DNA of 64,000 nt from contig DVDT01000090.1 in NCBI GenBank assembly GCA_015296085.1, forward strand, positions 1-64,000. Direction: 5' to 3'. Position numbers and translations under genes: made by a program. Every line of letters starts with the position of its first letter. The first letter of the stretch is position 1. Of this stretch, positions 18,431-26,629 are shown in pieces. The notes beneath the pieces were generated by a model, which was given only the letters and a program-made list of their open reading frames with translations, made no database searches and had not been told where the DNA came from. This DNA is from Trichormus sp. M33_DOE_039 (GTDB lineage Bacteria; Cyanobacteriota; Cyanobacteriia; Cyanobacteriales; Nostocaceae).

Positions 18431-18769
18431 ATGTCTCACGAGCATGAAGAATTACTTTATCTTCAACAGTCAGCAATACTTAGACCCACACACTTTGCTG
18501 ACTTAATCAGAACAGCACAACTAGTTTTTGATCCTGCTTCTGGGGTTTCAGGCAGATACATAGAAGTTGATTGGCAAGAATTTGGTATTCCCGATGAGGT
18601 AGCGGAGAATTTAAAATTACTTGGTCAAAAATATCGCTATGCTTCTCCTGGGATTCCTAGTGAAATTATTTGGGAACAATTGACTAAGACCACTAGAACT
18701 TGGTTTCTCAACAATAAAGATAAATTATGGCAGTTTGAAGAAGCATTTCCAGCTCTAGATGAAGATTAA
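18431..18769 (+). CDS. Conserved hypothetical cyanobacterial protein (112 aa)
   Basis: I chose the ATG giving MSHEHEELLYLQQSAILRPT over an upstream TTG that would add 27 residues of intergenic-looking sequence. The product is soluble, acidic and rich in Trp and Phe in its C-terminal half (TWFLNNKDKLWQFEEAFP). I recognise no motif or domain. It stands alone between AT-rich gaps. A short tandem repeat (TCTGACTTCTGACTCC type) lies about 75 bases downstream. Confidence 0.6.
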   Translation: MSHEHEELLYLQQSAILRPTHFADLIRTAQLVFDPASGVSGRYIEVDWQEFGIPDEVAENLKLLGQKYRYASPGIPSEIIWEQLTKTTRTWFLNNKDKLWQFEEAFPALDED

Positions 18770-19062
18770 TCTCTTGGTGGTAGGGGTGTGCATCTGTACG
18801 CCTCTACTTAATATATTAGTGCCATATTTTCGGCAGACATTCTGACTTCTGACTCCTGAATTCTGACCCGAATATCTATAGGGAAGATAAGATTAAGTTA
18901 TTTGATATTTTATAAACTATTCTAAATTAATGTTATCGTGTAATTCTATAGATAAGTTTCAGGTATTAATTAATACGTATTTACACTGATAAATAAGCGC
19001 AACTTAGCAGTAATACTGACTAAATTCAGTGCCTAGTGAAATGAATTTAAAAGCACGTATCA

Positions 19063-20250
19063 ATGAATCAAAGTGTAAATCTTGTTTCTACCCCCAAGAA
19101 AACCATTAGTCAACAGATTGCAGTTGCCAAACCACAGCTAGTAGCAAAACAACTCATAGTTCTGGCATTGGAAATGCTATTGTCATTTCCTCTAGCTTTA
19201 GTGTTAACAAAGCTACACTTTGGTGGCATTTCTTGGATATTTGGTGGGATTGCTGCGGGTACAGCAATTTTGCAAATTTGCCGCATCTTTTACAAGTATT
19301 CGCCTCGTCCGAATCGGATGGCGAGAAAAGTTGGTATGGCATTAGTGGGACTGACAGTTGGTGCTGTCAATGCCAATACTGATTTAACCAGCATAGCGGC
19401 GGGAATTCCCATATTTATTTTTTTGACCATATTTTTACTATTATGTGGTGGCTGTATTGGCTATATTTATTCCCGCTTGAGTCAAACCAATCTCTTAACA
19501 GCAATGCTAGCTACAGTTCCAGGGGGTGTGGGTGTGATGTCAGCGATCGCCGCCGATTACAATAAAAATGTCACCTTAGTAGCATTAGTACAAGCAATTC
19601 GCGTCACCTCTGTAGTTTTGTTGATTCCTTTTATCGCCAGAACCGCCGTTGGGAATTACTGGAATTTACCGAACTTATCAGTTAGTAGTGCTTGGTTAAA
19701 TTTTGATTTATCACAGTTAGGATTATTAGCAGTAGTATTACCAATCACCGCATTAGTAATTTATGTCGTGACCAAATTCAAGCTGCCAGCGGGGGATTTT
19801 TTTAGTGCATTACTACTAGGACTCACATTCAATACTGTGTTAGATTTATTGCCATTTGTGAGTGATCTTCACTTTGAACCACCAAGATTAGTCAACATCA
19901 TCGGTCAAATGCTATTAGGAATCACCATTGGCGAGTATTGGGGAGAAAAACCCACATTTGGCAAAAGGACTCTCGGTTACGCCTTGATGTCTGTAGTCAT
20001 GACCTTAATTGCTGGTGCGATCGCCACTATGATAGCAATGCAATTAACCTCTTGGGATTGGTTAACCTGTTTATTAGTTACCGCACCAGGGGGAGCAGCA
20101 GAAATGATCCTAGTTTCCCTAGCATTAGACCATAATGTAGACATTGTTACTACAGGTCATCTAGTTCGACTCATCGCCATTAACAGTTCTTTACCCCTGT
20201 GGTTATTTTTATTTCGCCGTCTTGAGGGGTGTAAGGGTGTAGGCGTGTAG
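19063..20250 (+). CDS. AbrB-type (Gneg_AbrB_dup) integral membrane protein
   Basis: The 395-residue protein has about ten membrane helices in two similar halves. Each half holds a Gly-rich signature: TVPGGVGVMSAIAADYN (about residue 150) and TAPGGAAEMILVSLALDHN (about 345). This is the membrane family often labelled AbrB or ammonia monooxygenase; the labels are misleading, it is transporter-like, and the substrate is unknown. Oddity: the C-terminal tail EGCKGVGV is coded by a GGGTGTA-type tandem repeat that also supplies the stop codon. Confidence 0.75.
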   Translation: MNQSVNLVSTPKKTISQQIAVAKPQLVAKQLIVLALEMLLSFPLALVLTKLHFGGISWIFGGIAAGTAILQICRIFYKYSPRPNRMARKVGMALVGLTVGAVNANTDLTSIAAGIPIFIFLTIFLLLCGGCIGYIYSRLSQTNLLTAMLATVPGGVGVMSAIAADYNKNVTLVALVQAIRVTSVVLLIPFIARTAVGNYWNLPNLSVSSAWLNFDLSQLGLLAVVLPITALVIYVVTKFKLPAGDFFSALLLGLTFNTVLDLLPFVSDLHFEPPRLVNIIGQMLLGITIGEYWGEKPTFGKRTLGYALMSVVMTLIAGAIATMIAMQLTSWDWLTCLLVTAPGGAAEMILVSLALDHNVDIVTTGHLVRLIAINSSLPLWLFLFRRLEGCKGVGV

Positions 20251-20290
20251 GGGTATAGGAGAGAATAACTAATAACTAATAACTAAGGAT
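20225..20290. repeat. Short tandem repeats at the end of the AbrB-type gene
   Basis: The run GAGGGGTGTAAGGGTGTAGG, continuing into AATAACTAATAACTAATAAC, spans the 3' end of the membrane-protein gene and the gap before the DUF1838 gene. Confidence 0.75.
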
Positions 20291-20296
20291 ATATTT

Positions 20297-21112
20297 ATGG
20301 TTGCTCAAACTCAAGAATTAGATGCTCAATATTGGGTTAAAACTCGTTCTTCTCTTGACTCTACTCAATCAACTTTTCTCACCTGGACAGGTAAAATTTA
20401 TGCTTTTACTCCTGGTGAAAGAAGGAAACTATTGTTTAAAATTTTGGGTTTGAGTGTGAGTCGGTGTATTCCTACAGAAGCAGGTAGTTGGGATTTTACT
20501 TCTAGAGAACTCACTTATTATTTAAATCCAGAAACCGGAGAAATTTTACGTAAATGGGAAAATCCCTGGACAGGGGAAACAGTCACAGTCATTCATGTTG
20601 CGAATAATCCTGTACAGGGTTGTTTTAAAGGTAAATTCCCGGCTCAAGTAGAGGGAGAGACAACAACTTTTGTCTTTGATATTTTTCCCACATATCCTAA
20701 TCCTTTAGCAGAAGATACCGAATTGTCTAAATACAGTCCCTATCCAACTTATCAAGCAGCAGAATTATTTAAACTTACAGTACCAACCGCAGATTTATTT
20801 AATCCAGAATTAAAATCAGTGTCACAATTGAGGCTAAGTTGGGACAGAATCGGTCAATGGTTGCCTTGGATGAACATGAGCGATCGCCCTGGCTATCTCA
20901 TCTATAGTGCATATGGCAGTAAAGTGAATGGTTTAACAGAATTGCCTCAATTACTCCAAGATGAAATTAATCATCGCGTACCTTTATATAAGCAAGCTCC
21001 AAAAGCTTATAAAGATGGCGAAGATATGACATCTTGGTTATACTTCCAACAGCATTTTCCCGCATATCAAGCCGGTGAAATTTTTCCCCTCTCCATTGCC
21101 GAAGAATCTTGA
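20297..21112 (+). CDS. DUF1838 family protein
   Basis: The 271-residue soluble protein contains SRELTYYLNPETGEILRKWE and NPWTGETVTVIHVANNPV (about residues 75-110), which are typical of DUF1838. A further conserved block, LSWDRIGQWLPWMNMSDRPG, lies near 180. No signal peptide is seen. The function is unknown. It may share a transcript with the membrane-protein gene 46 bases upstream, although tandem repeats separate them. Confidence 0.75.
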   Translation: MVAQTQELDAQYWVKTRSSLDSTQSTFLTWTGKIYAFTPGERRKLLFKILGLSVSRCIPTEAGSWDFTSRELTYYLNPETGEILRKWENPWTGETVTVIHVANNPVQGCFKGKFPAQVEGETTTFVFDIFPTYPNPLAEDTELSKYSPYPTYQAAELFKLTVPTADLFNPELKSVSQLRLSWDRIGQWLPWMNMSDRPGYLIYSAYGSKVNGLTELPQLLQDEINHRVPLYKQAPKAYKDGEDMTSWLYFQQHFPAYQAGEIFPLSIAEES

Positions 21113-21292
21113 ATTTACAAGAATCATAGGTCACAGATAACAGGGGACGGGTGACGGCGAAATTAGTGTTTATTCCCCATACCCTCCCCATGTTTCTTCC
21201 GTAAAACGATATCAGACAGCATCCAGGCTTATGGTAGTTTAAAGTAGCATCTGTGAAATATAACTTTACCTTCATGACTGGAGAGCATCACC

Positions 21293-21931
21293 TTGGGAAT
21301 AGAACTACGCAGTTTCGTATTTCTCGACAGCTTGCAACCACAACACGCAGCATACATAGGAACAGTAGCCCCAGGTTTCCTACCATTACCAGGTGACACA
21401 TCACTTTGGATTGAAATCTCTCCTGGTATCGAAATTAATAAAATTACAGATGTCGCCCTCAAAGCCGCTTCCGTGCGTCCGGGAGTACAGGTAGTAGAAA
21501 GATTGTATGGATTATTAGAAGTGCATTCCAGTTCGCAAGGAGAAACACGAGCAGCAGGTCAAGCGATTTTGGCAATGCTGGGAGTCAAAAGAGAGGAATG
21601 TCTTAAACCCCGTGTTGTTTCTAGCCAGATTATCCGCAATATCGATGCGTACCAAGCACAACTTATCAACCGGACACGCCGAGGGCAACTACTACTAGCA
21701 GGGCAAACTTTATATGTCCTAGAAGTTGAACCTGCTGCTTATGCTGCCCTAGCTGCCAATGAAGCAGAAAAAGCGGCTGCAATTAATATCCTAGAGGTGC
21801 AAGCGGTGGGAAGCTTTGGTCGATTGTACTTGGGTGGACAAGAACGCGATATTCTAGCTGGTGCAGCTGGAGCTAAAGCAGCAATTGAAAACGTAGCTGG
21901 ACGGCATTCCCAGAGTGGCCGCCAGGAGTGA
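21293..21931 (+). CDS. ccmP: Carboxysome shell protein CcmP (tandem BMC domains)
   Basis: The 212-residue protein matches the tandem BMC shell protein of beta-carboxysomes. The N-terminus [20 protein letters not shown], the block [20 protein letters not shown] and the C-terminal [20 protein letters not shown] are characteristic. CcmP trimers stack into gated pores proposed to pass larger metabolites such as RuBP and 3-PGA. Start is TTG, with GGAGAG 8-9 bases upstream. Other ccm genes are absent from the window, as expected because ccmP is usually a satellite locus. A pentapeptide-repeat gene starts right at its stop. Confidence 0.93.
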   Translation: MGIELRSFVFLDSLQPQHAAYIGTVAPGFLPLPGDTSLWIEISPGIEINKITDVALKAASVRPGVQVVERLYGLLEVHSSSQGETRAAGQAILAMLGVKREECLKPRVVSSQIIRNIDAYQAQLINRTRRGQLLLAGQTLYVLEVEPAAYAALAANEAEKAAAINILEVQAVGSFGRLYLGGQERDILAGAAGAKAAIENVAGRHSQSGRQE

Positions 21932-21936
21932 AGGAA

Positions 21937-22743
21937 ATGGCAAATATAGAGCATCTAGTTTTACTGCAAGCTGGTGCAGTCCGATGGCTGGAATGGAGAA
22001 ACAATCATCCCGAAATAGCACCAGACTTAAGCACCGCTAACTTACAAAAACATAACCTGCGAGGGGCAAACCTCCAGGGTGTTAACTTGAGCAGAGTTGA
22101 TTTAAGCCATGCTTTACTAGTACGTGCTGATCTCAGCCATGCTAATCTCAATAGTGCGAATCTTCATCAAGCCTTACTCAGCGAAGCTAATTTGAGTAAG
22201 GCTCATTTGAGTGTAGCGAATTTGAGCCAAGCGATCCTCACCCAAGTAAATTTGAGTCATGCCATCCTCATTGGCTCTAACTTAAGTGAGGCAAATTTAA
22301 GGGAAGCCACTCTCACGGAGGCTAATCTGATTGGTACTGACCTCACTAATGCTAACTTGAGGGATGCTGATTTAGATGCAGCACAGTTAAACCGCGCTCA
22401 TCTTTGTTTTACCAATCTCATTGAGGCTAACTTAATCGGGGCTAATCTGAGTGAAGCCAATTTGTACGCCGCAGACTTAATAGGAGCTTATCTCTACAAA
22501 GCCAATCTAGAAAAAGCCCGTCTCTACAAAGCGCATTTGAGTAGTGCATACTTATTTCGGGCTAACCTAGCTAAAGCTGACTTAACAGGTGCTGACTTGG
22601 CATGGTCGAATTTGAAAGGGGCTAATTTAGCAGGTGCTAATCTCAGAGGTGCTAACCTCAGAGGTGCAAATCTGACGAGTGCAAATCTAACTGATGTCGA
22701 TTTTCAGAATGCAATTATGCCTGATGGGAAAAAATATGATTAG
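21937..22743 (+). CDS. Pentapeptide-repeat protein
   Basis: I chose the ATG that is preceded by AGGAG at 8-base spacing; this ribosome site lies inside the end of ccmP. The 268-residue protein begins with about 30 helical residues (LVLLQAGAVRWLEWRNNHPE), and then has roughly 45 copies of A(N/D)LxX, forming a right-handed quadrilateral beta-helix. The end is DVDFQNAIMPDGKKYD. There is no signal peptide. Pentapeptide-repeat proteins are abundant in cyanobacteria and mostly of unknown role. Tight coupling to ccmP suggests co-expression. Confidence 0.9.
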   Translation: MANIEHLVLLQAGAVRWLEWRNNHPEIAPDLSTANLQKHNLRGANLQGVNLSRVDLSHALLVRADLSHANLNSANLHQALLSEANLSKAHLSVANLSQAILTQVNLSHAILIGSNLSEANLREATLTEANLIGTDLTNANLRDADLDAAQLNRAHLCFTNLIEANLIGANLSEANLYAADLIGAYLYKANLEKARLYKAHLSSAYLFRANLAKADLTGADLAWSNLKGANLAGANLRGANLRGANLTSANLTDVDFQNAIMPDGKKYD

Positions 22744-22834
22744 TTATGAGTTATTAGTTATTAGTCAAAAGTCGTTAATTACAACCAATAACTAATAGTT
22801 TCCCCACATCTTATTTACTTTTAACTTTTACCTT

Positions 22835-23458
22835 TTACTCATTCCTATTCTGCCCGTAGGCTTGCCATGCTAAGTCTATCAGCCCATCAGCGATCGCAGC
22901 TGCCACAACTGTATTACCTTTAGAGCTATCAATGGTAATATTGGGGACTAGAGAGTCTTGTAAGCGTCTTTTAGCATCATCTATATCCACAAATCCCACC
23001 GGAGTAGCAATCAGCAAAGCAGGGTGAATTTCTTCTGCTTCAATTAAATCTACTAGTGTCGTCAATGCTGTTTGGGCTTGACCCACAATAAATATGCCCT
23101 CTGGGTAACGTTTAGCTAAGGTTTCAATACCCCAAGCTGCACGAGTTTTTTCCGTTTGGGGACGGGTTGAGGTATCAGTGCTGCAATAAACTGGGTTAGC
23201 AAAGGTATTTTGAATTTCGTAAGCAATACCTGTTTGCACCATTGGCACATCTACCACAATGGTAGTACGTGCAGCTAATGCTGCTGCCCCAGCTTGCAAA
23301 GCACGCTCAGAAAATCGAATTAAAGATTTATACTCAAAATCAGCCGTGGCATATATTACCCGCCGCACAATTTCATACTCGGCGGGTGAGAAAACATGAT
23401 CGCCAATTTCACTATCAATGATTGCTAAACTTTGAGCATCCGTTACGTGCCATTCCAT
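22835..23458 (-). CDS. cobH/cbiC: Precorrin-8X methylmutase (cobalamin biosynthesis)
   Basis: The 207-residue protein matches CobH/CbiC, which moves a methyl group from C-11 to C-12 of the corrin ring to form (cob)hydrogenobyrinate. Visible blocks are YEIVRRVIYATADFEY (about 28-43), VVDVPMVQTGI (about 68), LLIATPVGFVDIDDAK (about 149) and KGNTVVAAAI (about 180). Cyanobacteria make pseudocobalamin by this pathway. Oddity: the residue that aligns with the catalytic His of RxIHATGD is Tyr here. No other cob genes are adjacent. Confidence 0.9.
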   Translation of the reverse strand: MEWHVTDAQSLAIIDSEIGDHVFSPAEYEIVRRVIYATADFEYKSLIRFSERALQAGAAALAARTTIVVDVPMVQTGIAYEIQNTFANPVYCSTDTSTRPQTEKTRAAWGIETLAKRYPEGIFIVGQAQTALTTLVDLIEAEEIHPALLIATPVGFVDIDDAKRRLQDSLVPNITIDSSKGNTVVAAAIADGLIDLAWQAYGQNRNE

Positions 23459-23646
23459 TGCTATTCAATGCTGAGAGACTAGCCTTCAGCTTATCAGCTA
23501 GTGCGATCGCTAGGTAAGGGAATGTTTCCTCCGTACCCTGCGGGTACTCCTACGGAGAACTCGCAGAGACGCAAGCTACAGACTTTCCGCCAAGTAAAAA
23601 GAAAAGAATTTTTTGCCTTTTTATTGCCAATGCCCATTCCAGACTT

Positions 23647-24456
23647 TCAAGATTCAGCATTAGAAGACGGACGACTGAAAACAGGGGATAAGTAAGCCAC
23701 TAACGCCCCAATGAGAAAACCTGAGATATTCCTCACTAAAGGCAGCCAATCACTAGTGCGCGTTACCACAGGGCCAATGCCGAACGCAATGAACAAAATA
23801 CCCCACAAAGGAGAGAAAATTAACGCCCATTGCCAGGCAAAAACTTGTCCTTCGGTGCGGGGTTGGGCTGCAAATCCACAAATAATCCCACCAATTACCG
23901 AAGTGACTAAAGTTAAAATCCACTGTTCTCTGGGGAGTCCAGGCACAACGGTGCAACCACCCTTAAGCAAACAGCCTTTTACAGAATCTAAAGCTTGTAA
24001 AATTGCTTGGTCTTCCCCTTGTTCCCGCACAAAATACAAATTACCAAAGCGGGTTTGCAGTTCTATCCAAAAAGTACGGGGTAGAAGTTCATAAACTGCA
24101 TCACCCACACTAAAACTGAGGATGTTCCCACCACGGGAGTCAGCAACTAACAGAATGCTTTTGTCATCCAAACCCCAATAATTGATGACAGCTCTACCGG
24201 GAGTGCGGTCATACTGGGTCAATACGCGCAGTTTCCAGCCAGTATTAGCCTCAAATTGCTCGATTTCCTGGACTAGCTTTTCTTCTTGAGGGTCAGGAAG
24301 AGATTTAGCTAAGTCTACAACTGGGGTGAAATAGTTAGGTAACAATTCGGGATTATCGTAAGCCAATGCCGAAGAAGAATTTATCACCCAAAGTGACCCA
24401 GCCAAGAAAAATACTGTAATAGATACTAAGATTTTTCGCCAAAAACAAGACTGCAT
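23647..24456 (-). CDS. TPM-domain protein, Psb32-like, lumenal
   Basis: I chose the ATG giving MQSCFWRKILVSITVFFLAG; an upstream TTG would add 13 residues. A signal peptide ends near SSALA/YDNPEL. The TPM domain covers about residues 35-150 (WKLRVLTQYDRTPGRAV, SILLVADSRGGNILSFSVG). About three hydrophobic segments follow at the C-terminus. This layout matches Psb32, a thylakoid lumen protein that helps photosystem II survive and recover from photodamage. The family match is good, but the exact orthology is inferred. Confidence 0.7.
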   Translation of the reverse strand: MQSCFWRKILVSITVFFLAGSLWVINSSSALAYDNPELLPNYFTPVVDLAKSLPDPQEEKLVQEIEQFEANTGWKLRVLTQYDRTPGRAVINYWGLDDKSILLVADSRGGNILSFSVGDAVYELLPRTFWIELQTRFGNLYFVREQGEDQAILQALDSVKGCLLKGGCTVVPGLPREQWILTLVTSVIGGIICGFAAQPRTEGQVFAWQWALIFSPLWGILFIAFGIGPVVTRTSDWLPLVRNISGFLIGALVAYLSPVFSRPSSNAES

Positions 24457-24664
24457 GGACGTTTTTATACAAATATCAACAGTAGAAGTGAACAAGTTGC
24501 TTTAAAAGAGTATGAGAAAAGTGATAGATTGTTACACTTGTTTACTTTACTCTAATCTTAGGTAGGAAAGCAAAGTATCTTTTTAGGGGATGAGGCATTG
24601 AGGTAAAATCTCTTCTGCTTCTTCGATTTCCTCCTTGCCTACCTTGTCTCTAGCTTTGTAATGT

Positions 24665-25207
24665 TCAAAATTCCTCATCATCAAGATTTTCCTGATGATT
24701 AGAAATACCGTTGTAGCCGTCATGAACACGGTAGGCTTCTGCTTTCGTGCGGCGAGTTTCTGAATTGAATGTTTCTCTTTCTCGTAAAGGAAGGGCAGAT
24801 TGTTCAGTTATTGATAGGCGTTCAACTGTTCGTCTGGTGTTTTTCTGGCGAGTGAAGGTTTTCCAGGCTGTTTTGACACCAACAAAGATACTACGTGTAC
24901 CTACTTGTAGATTTTGAGCTTGTCTTTTTGCACTATCTAGACTCTGGTCAACCTGTTTTACAACTTGACTAGCACTTTTAACACCTTCACTAACGTCATC
25001 AGTCAAATCTGTGATTTCTATCCCTGTAGCACGGATGGCTTCTAGGGTCGGGGGCAATTCCCGCGATAGCATATCAAATAACTTTTCGGCACTGCGAGCG
25101 GCTCTTGCTAATTCCTGCAAAGCTGGTATCGCCGCCACCAAAACAGCCGTCAGACTGACGGCAACTAAAAGAATAGAAAGTCCCAACCAAAACAGGGGGT
25201 CAACCAC
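24665..25207 (-). CDS. DUF948-like membrane-anchored protein
   Basis: I prefer the GTG start giving MVDPLFWLGLSILLVAVSLT. A TTG 24 bases further out would start inside an intergenic-type repeat. One N-terminal helix anchors a long amphipathic region (LEAIRATGIEITDLTDDVSE, VVKQVDQSLDSAKRQAQNL), as in DUF948 proteins, then a charged tail. It is the third of three minus-strand genes with YtxH-like and coiled-coil products, a pattern seen in stress-related envelope genes. The function is unknown. Confidence 0.65.
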   Translation of the reverse strand: MVDPLFWLGLSILLVAVSLTAVLVAAIPALQELARAARSAEKLFDMLSRELPPTLEAIRATGIEITDLTDDVSEGVKSASQVVKQVDQSLDSAKRQAQNLQVGTRSIFVGVKTAWKTFTRQKNTRRTVERLSITEQSALPLRERETFNSETRRTKAEAYRVHDGYNGISNHQENLDDEEF

Positions 25208-25542
25208 GATAATAAACAATTCAAAGTTCAAAATTGGTCATTGGGGAGGCAGTGACGGGTGCGCAGGAGTCTCCCCCGAAGTTCAGATGCCTGCGGCAAG
25301 CCGCTGAAGCGTCTACGGAGGAAACCTCCGCTCTGACTTCTCTCCAAGAGGAGTAGCTGCCGTCATTGGGCATTGGGAAACTCAATTTGGAATTTTAGAT
25401 TGGAATATAAATCTAATAAATCTAAAATCCCAAATCTAAAATTTCTTGTCTTCCTTGCTCCTGTGCTTTTCCTGCCTTAACGCTGATGACGTATGTACCT
25501 TATGCAAATAAAAACTGTTGTATGTTTATGTCAATGCCATAA
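25208..25542. repeat. Intergenic region with small hairpins and AT-rich repeats
   Basis: No gene is seen. The region holds the hairpins GCGGC-AA-GCCGC (25293-25304) and CGGAGG-AAA-CCTCCG (25316-25330), and then several copies of AAATCTAAAATCCC-like sequence near 25400-25445. Similar CTACGGAG-type elements occur near 23530. They look like dispersed cyanobacterial intergenic repeats. Confidence 0.6.
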
Positions 25543-25893
25543 TTATGAGCGTTCTAGTTCTTGGGGGAGAGAGTCTGAGTTTGGGGTGACTTGTTGACGT
25601 TTTAAGACTTGGCTTTCACGCTGACTAGCATCTAAGCCAGCAGCTATGGCTTCTCGTAGTCTGTCTAATGTTTCATCCCAATTTCGCAAAGCGTTGGCAG
25701 AAAGGCGATCTGCTTGAATTTGTACACTGGTTGATAAATCCTCCGCCAATTCAGGAATCGCATCAGCAGATTTTTTCAAAAGTTTACGAGTTTCGCGCCC
25801 TGTGCGTGGAGCTACAAGTAATCCTGCTAAAGCACCGATAGTAGCTCCTAGCATCAAACCGCCAATAAATACTCCAGAACGGTTATTAGACAT
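25543..25893 (-). CDS. YtxH domain-containing protein
   Basis: I chose the ATG giving MSNNRSGVFIGGLMLGATIG because AAAGGAG lies upstream of it; a start 27 bases earlier would put that site inside the gene. The hydrophobic Gly-rich N-terminal helix followed by LLVAPRTGRETRKLLKKSAD is the YtxH signature. The remainder is helical and charged. YtxH proteins are small, membrane-associated and general-stress linked. It is the middle gene of a three-gene minus-strand set. Confidence 0.8.
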   Translation of the reverse strand: MSNNRSGVFIGGLMLGATIGALAGLLVAPRTGRETRKLLKKSADAIPELAEDLSTSVQIQADRLSANALRNWDETLDRLREAIAAGLDASQRESQVLKRQQVTPNSDSLPQELERS

Positions 25894-26028
25894 CTTATGT
25901 GTTTTTCTCCTTTCAACCATTTTAGGTGGATTTGCTTCCCTTGCGAAACCTAAATGGCTTGATCTAATTAATTTATTGTGACAATATATCAGCCAGAACT
26001 GTTGCTTCTATATCCAGACTGATTTAGT

Positions 26029-26361
26029 TTAGTTAACACTTTTCCTTCTAGAGAAGGAATCTGTTTTACGAAAATACCGTAGCCAAGTTCTCCTTCCCAG
26101 TAAAAGTATGCCGATCATTTGCTGGATTTGTTGAATCTGCACTCTCAGAGATTGATTACTTTGCCGTAATAATTGAATACTGCTTTGCCCTAAATAGATA
26201 TTTTCTGGTGCTTTATATAGTAAATCATAGCTACAGCGTTCGTATTCTGCGAGGCGATCGCCTATAAATGCTATTTTCTGTTTTAATTGCCACACTTGCC
26301 AAGCTACGTATAGTAGCACTAGTGAGATCAATGTATTAATTACAACTACTACTATTACCAT
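26029..26361 (-). CDS. Membrane-anchored coiled-coil hypothetical protein (110 aa)
   Basis: One N-terminal helix (VIVVVVINTLISLVLLYVAW) precedes a predicted helical region, LRQSNQSLRVQIQQIQQMIG, and a basic tail with RRTWLRYFRK. I recognise no named family. Its position before the YtxH-like and DUF948-like genes on the same strand, with the same one-helix-plus-coil design, suggests a common envelope-related role. The gaps (about 135 and 335 bases) mean a single transcript is not certain. Confidence 0.65.
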   Translation of the reverse strand: MVIVVVVINTLISLVLLYVAWQVWQLKQKIAFIGDRLAEYERCSYDLLYKAPENIYLGQSSIQLLRQSNQSLRVQIQQIQQMIGILLLGRRTWLRYFRKTDSFSRRKSVN

Positions 26362-26629
26362 TTATTGACCTGCATTCATGTCAGTAAAAAATTATGATCT
26401 GTGCTTGACTTGGCTCTATTCTGATCATAACTGTTTGAGGAGGCAGGAGGTAGCACTTTGGCTTCGCTTAGTGACCAGAGACAGAAGAAAAAGTTACTGT
26501 TACTATCTTTTACTCAAAATGCTGCTCAACGCCCTGCTCTACTGACAAAATTCTTGTCAAAACTGAGCCAAAGTATCTTTCCGTGATTCTGGGAATAATA
26601 AAAGCAAGTGATAATATCAACTAAAGTTT

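Noticed and set aside
24583-24681. A 32-codon minus-strand ORF (MMRNFEHYKARDKVGKEEIE start) overlapping the end of the DUF948-like gene.
   Set aside because: The composition is protein-like and it could be a coupled small gene or a frameshifted tail, but there is no ribosome site of its own and no family evidence.
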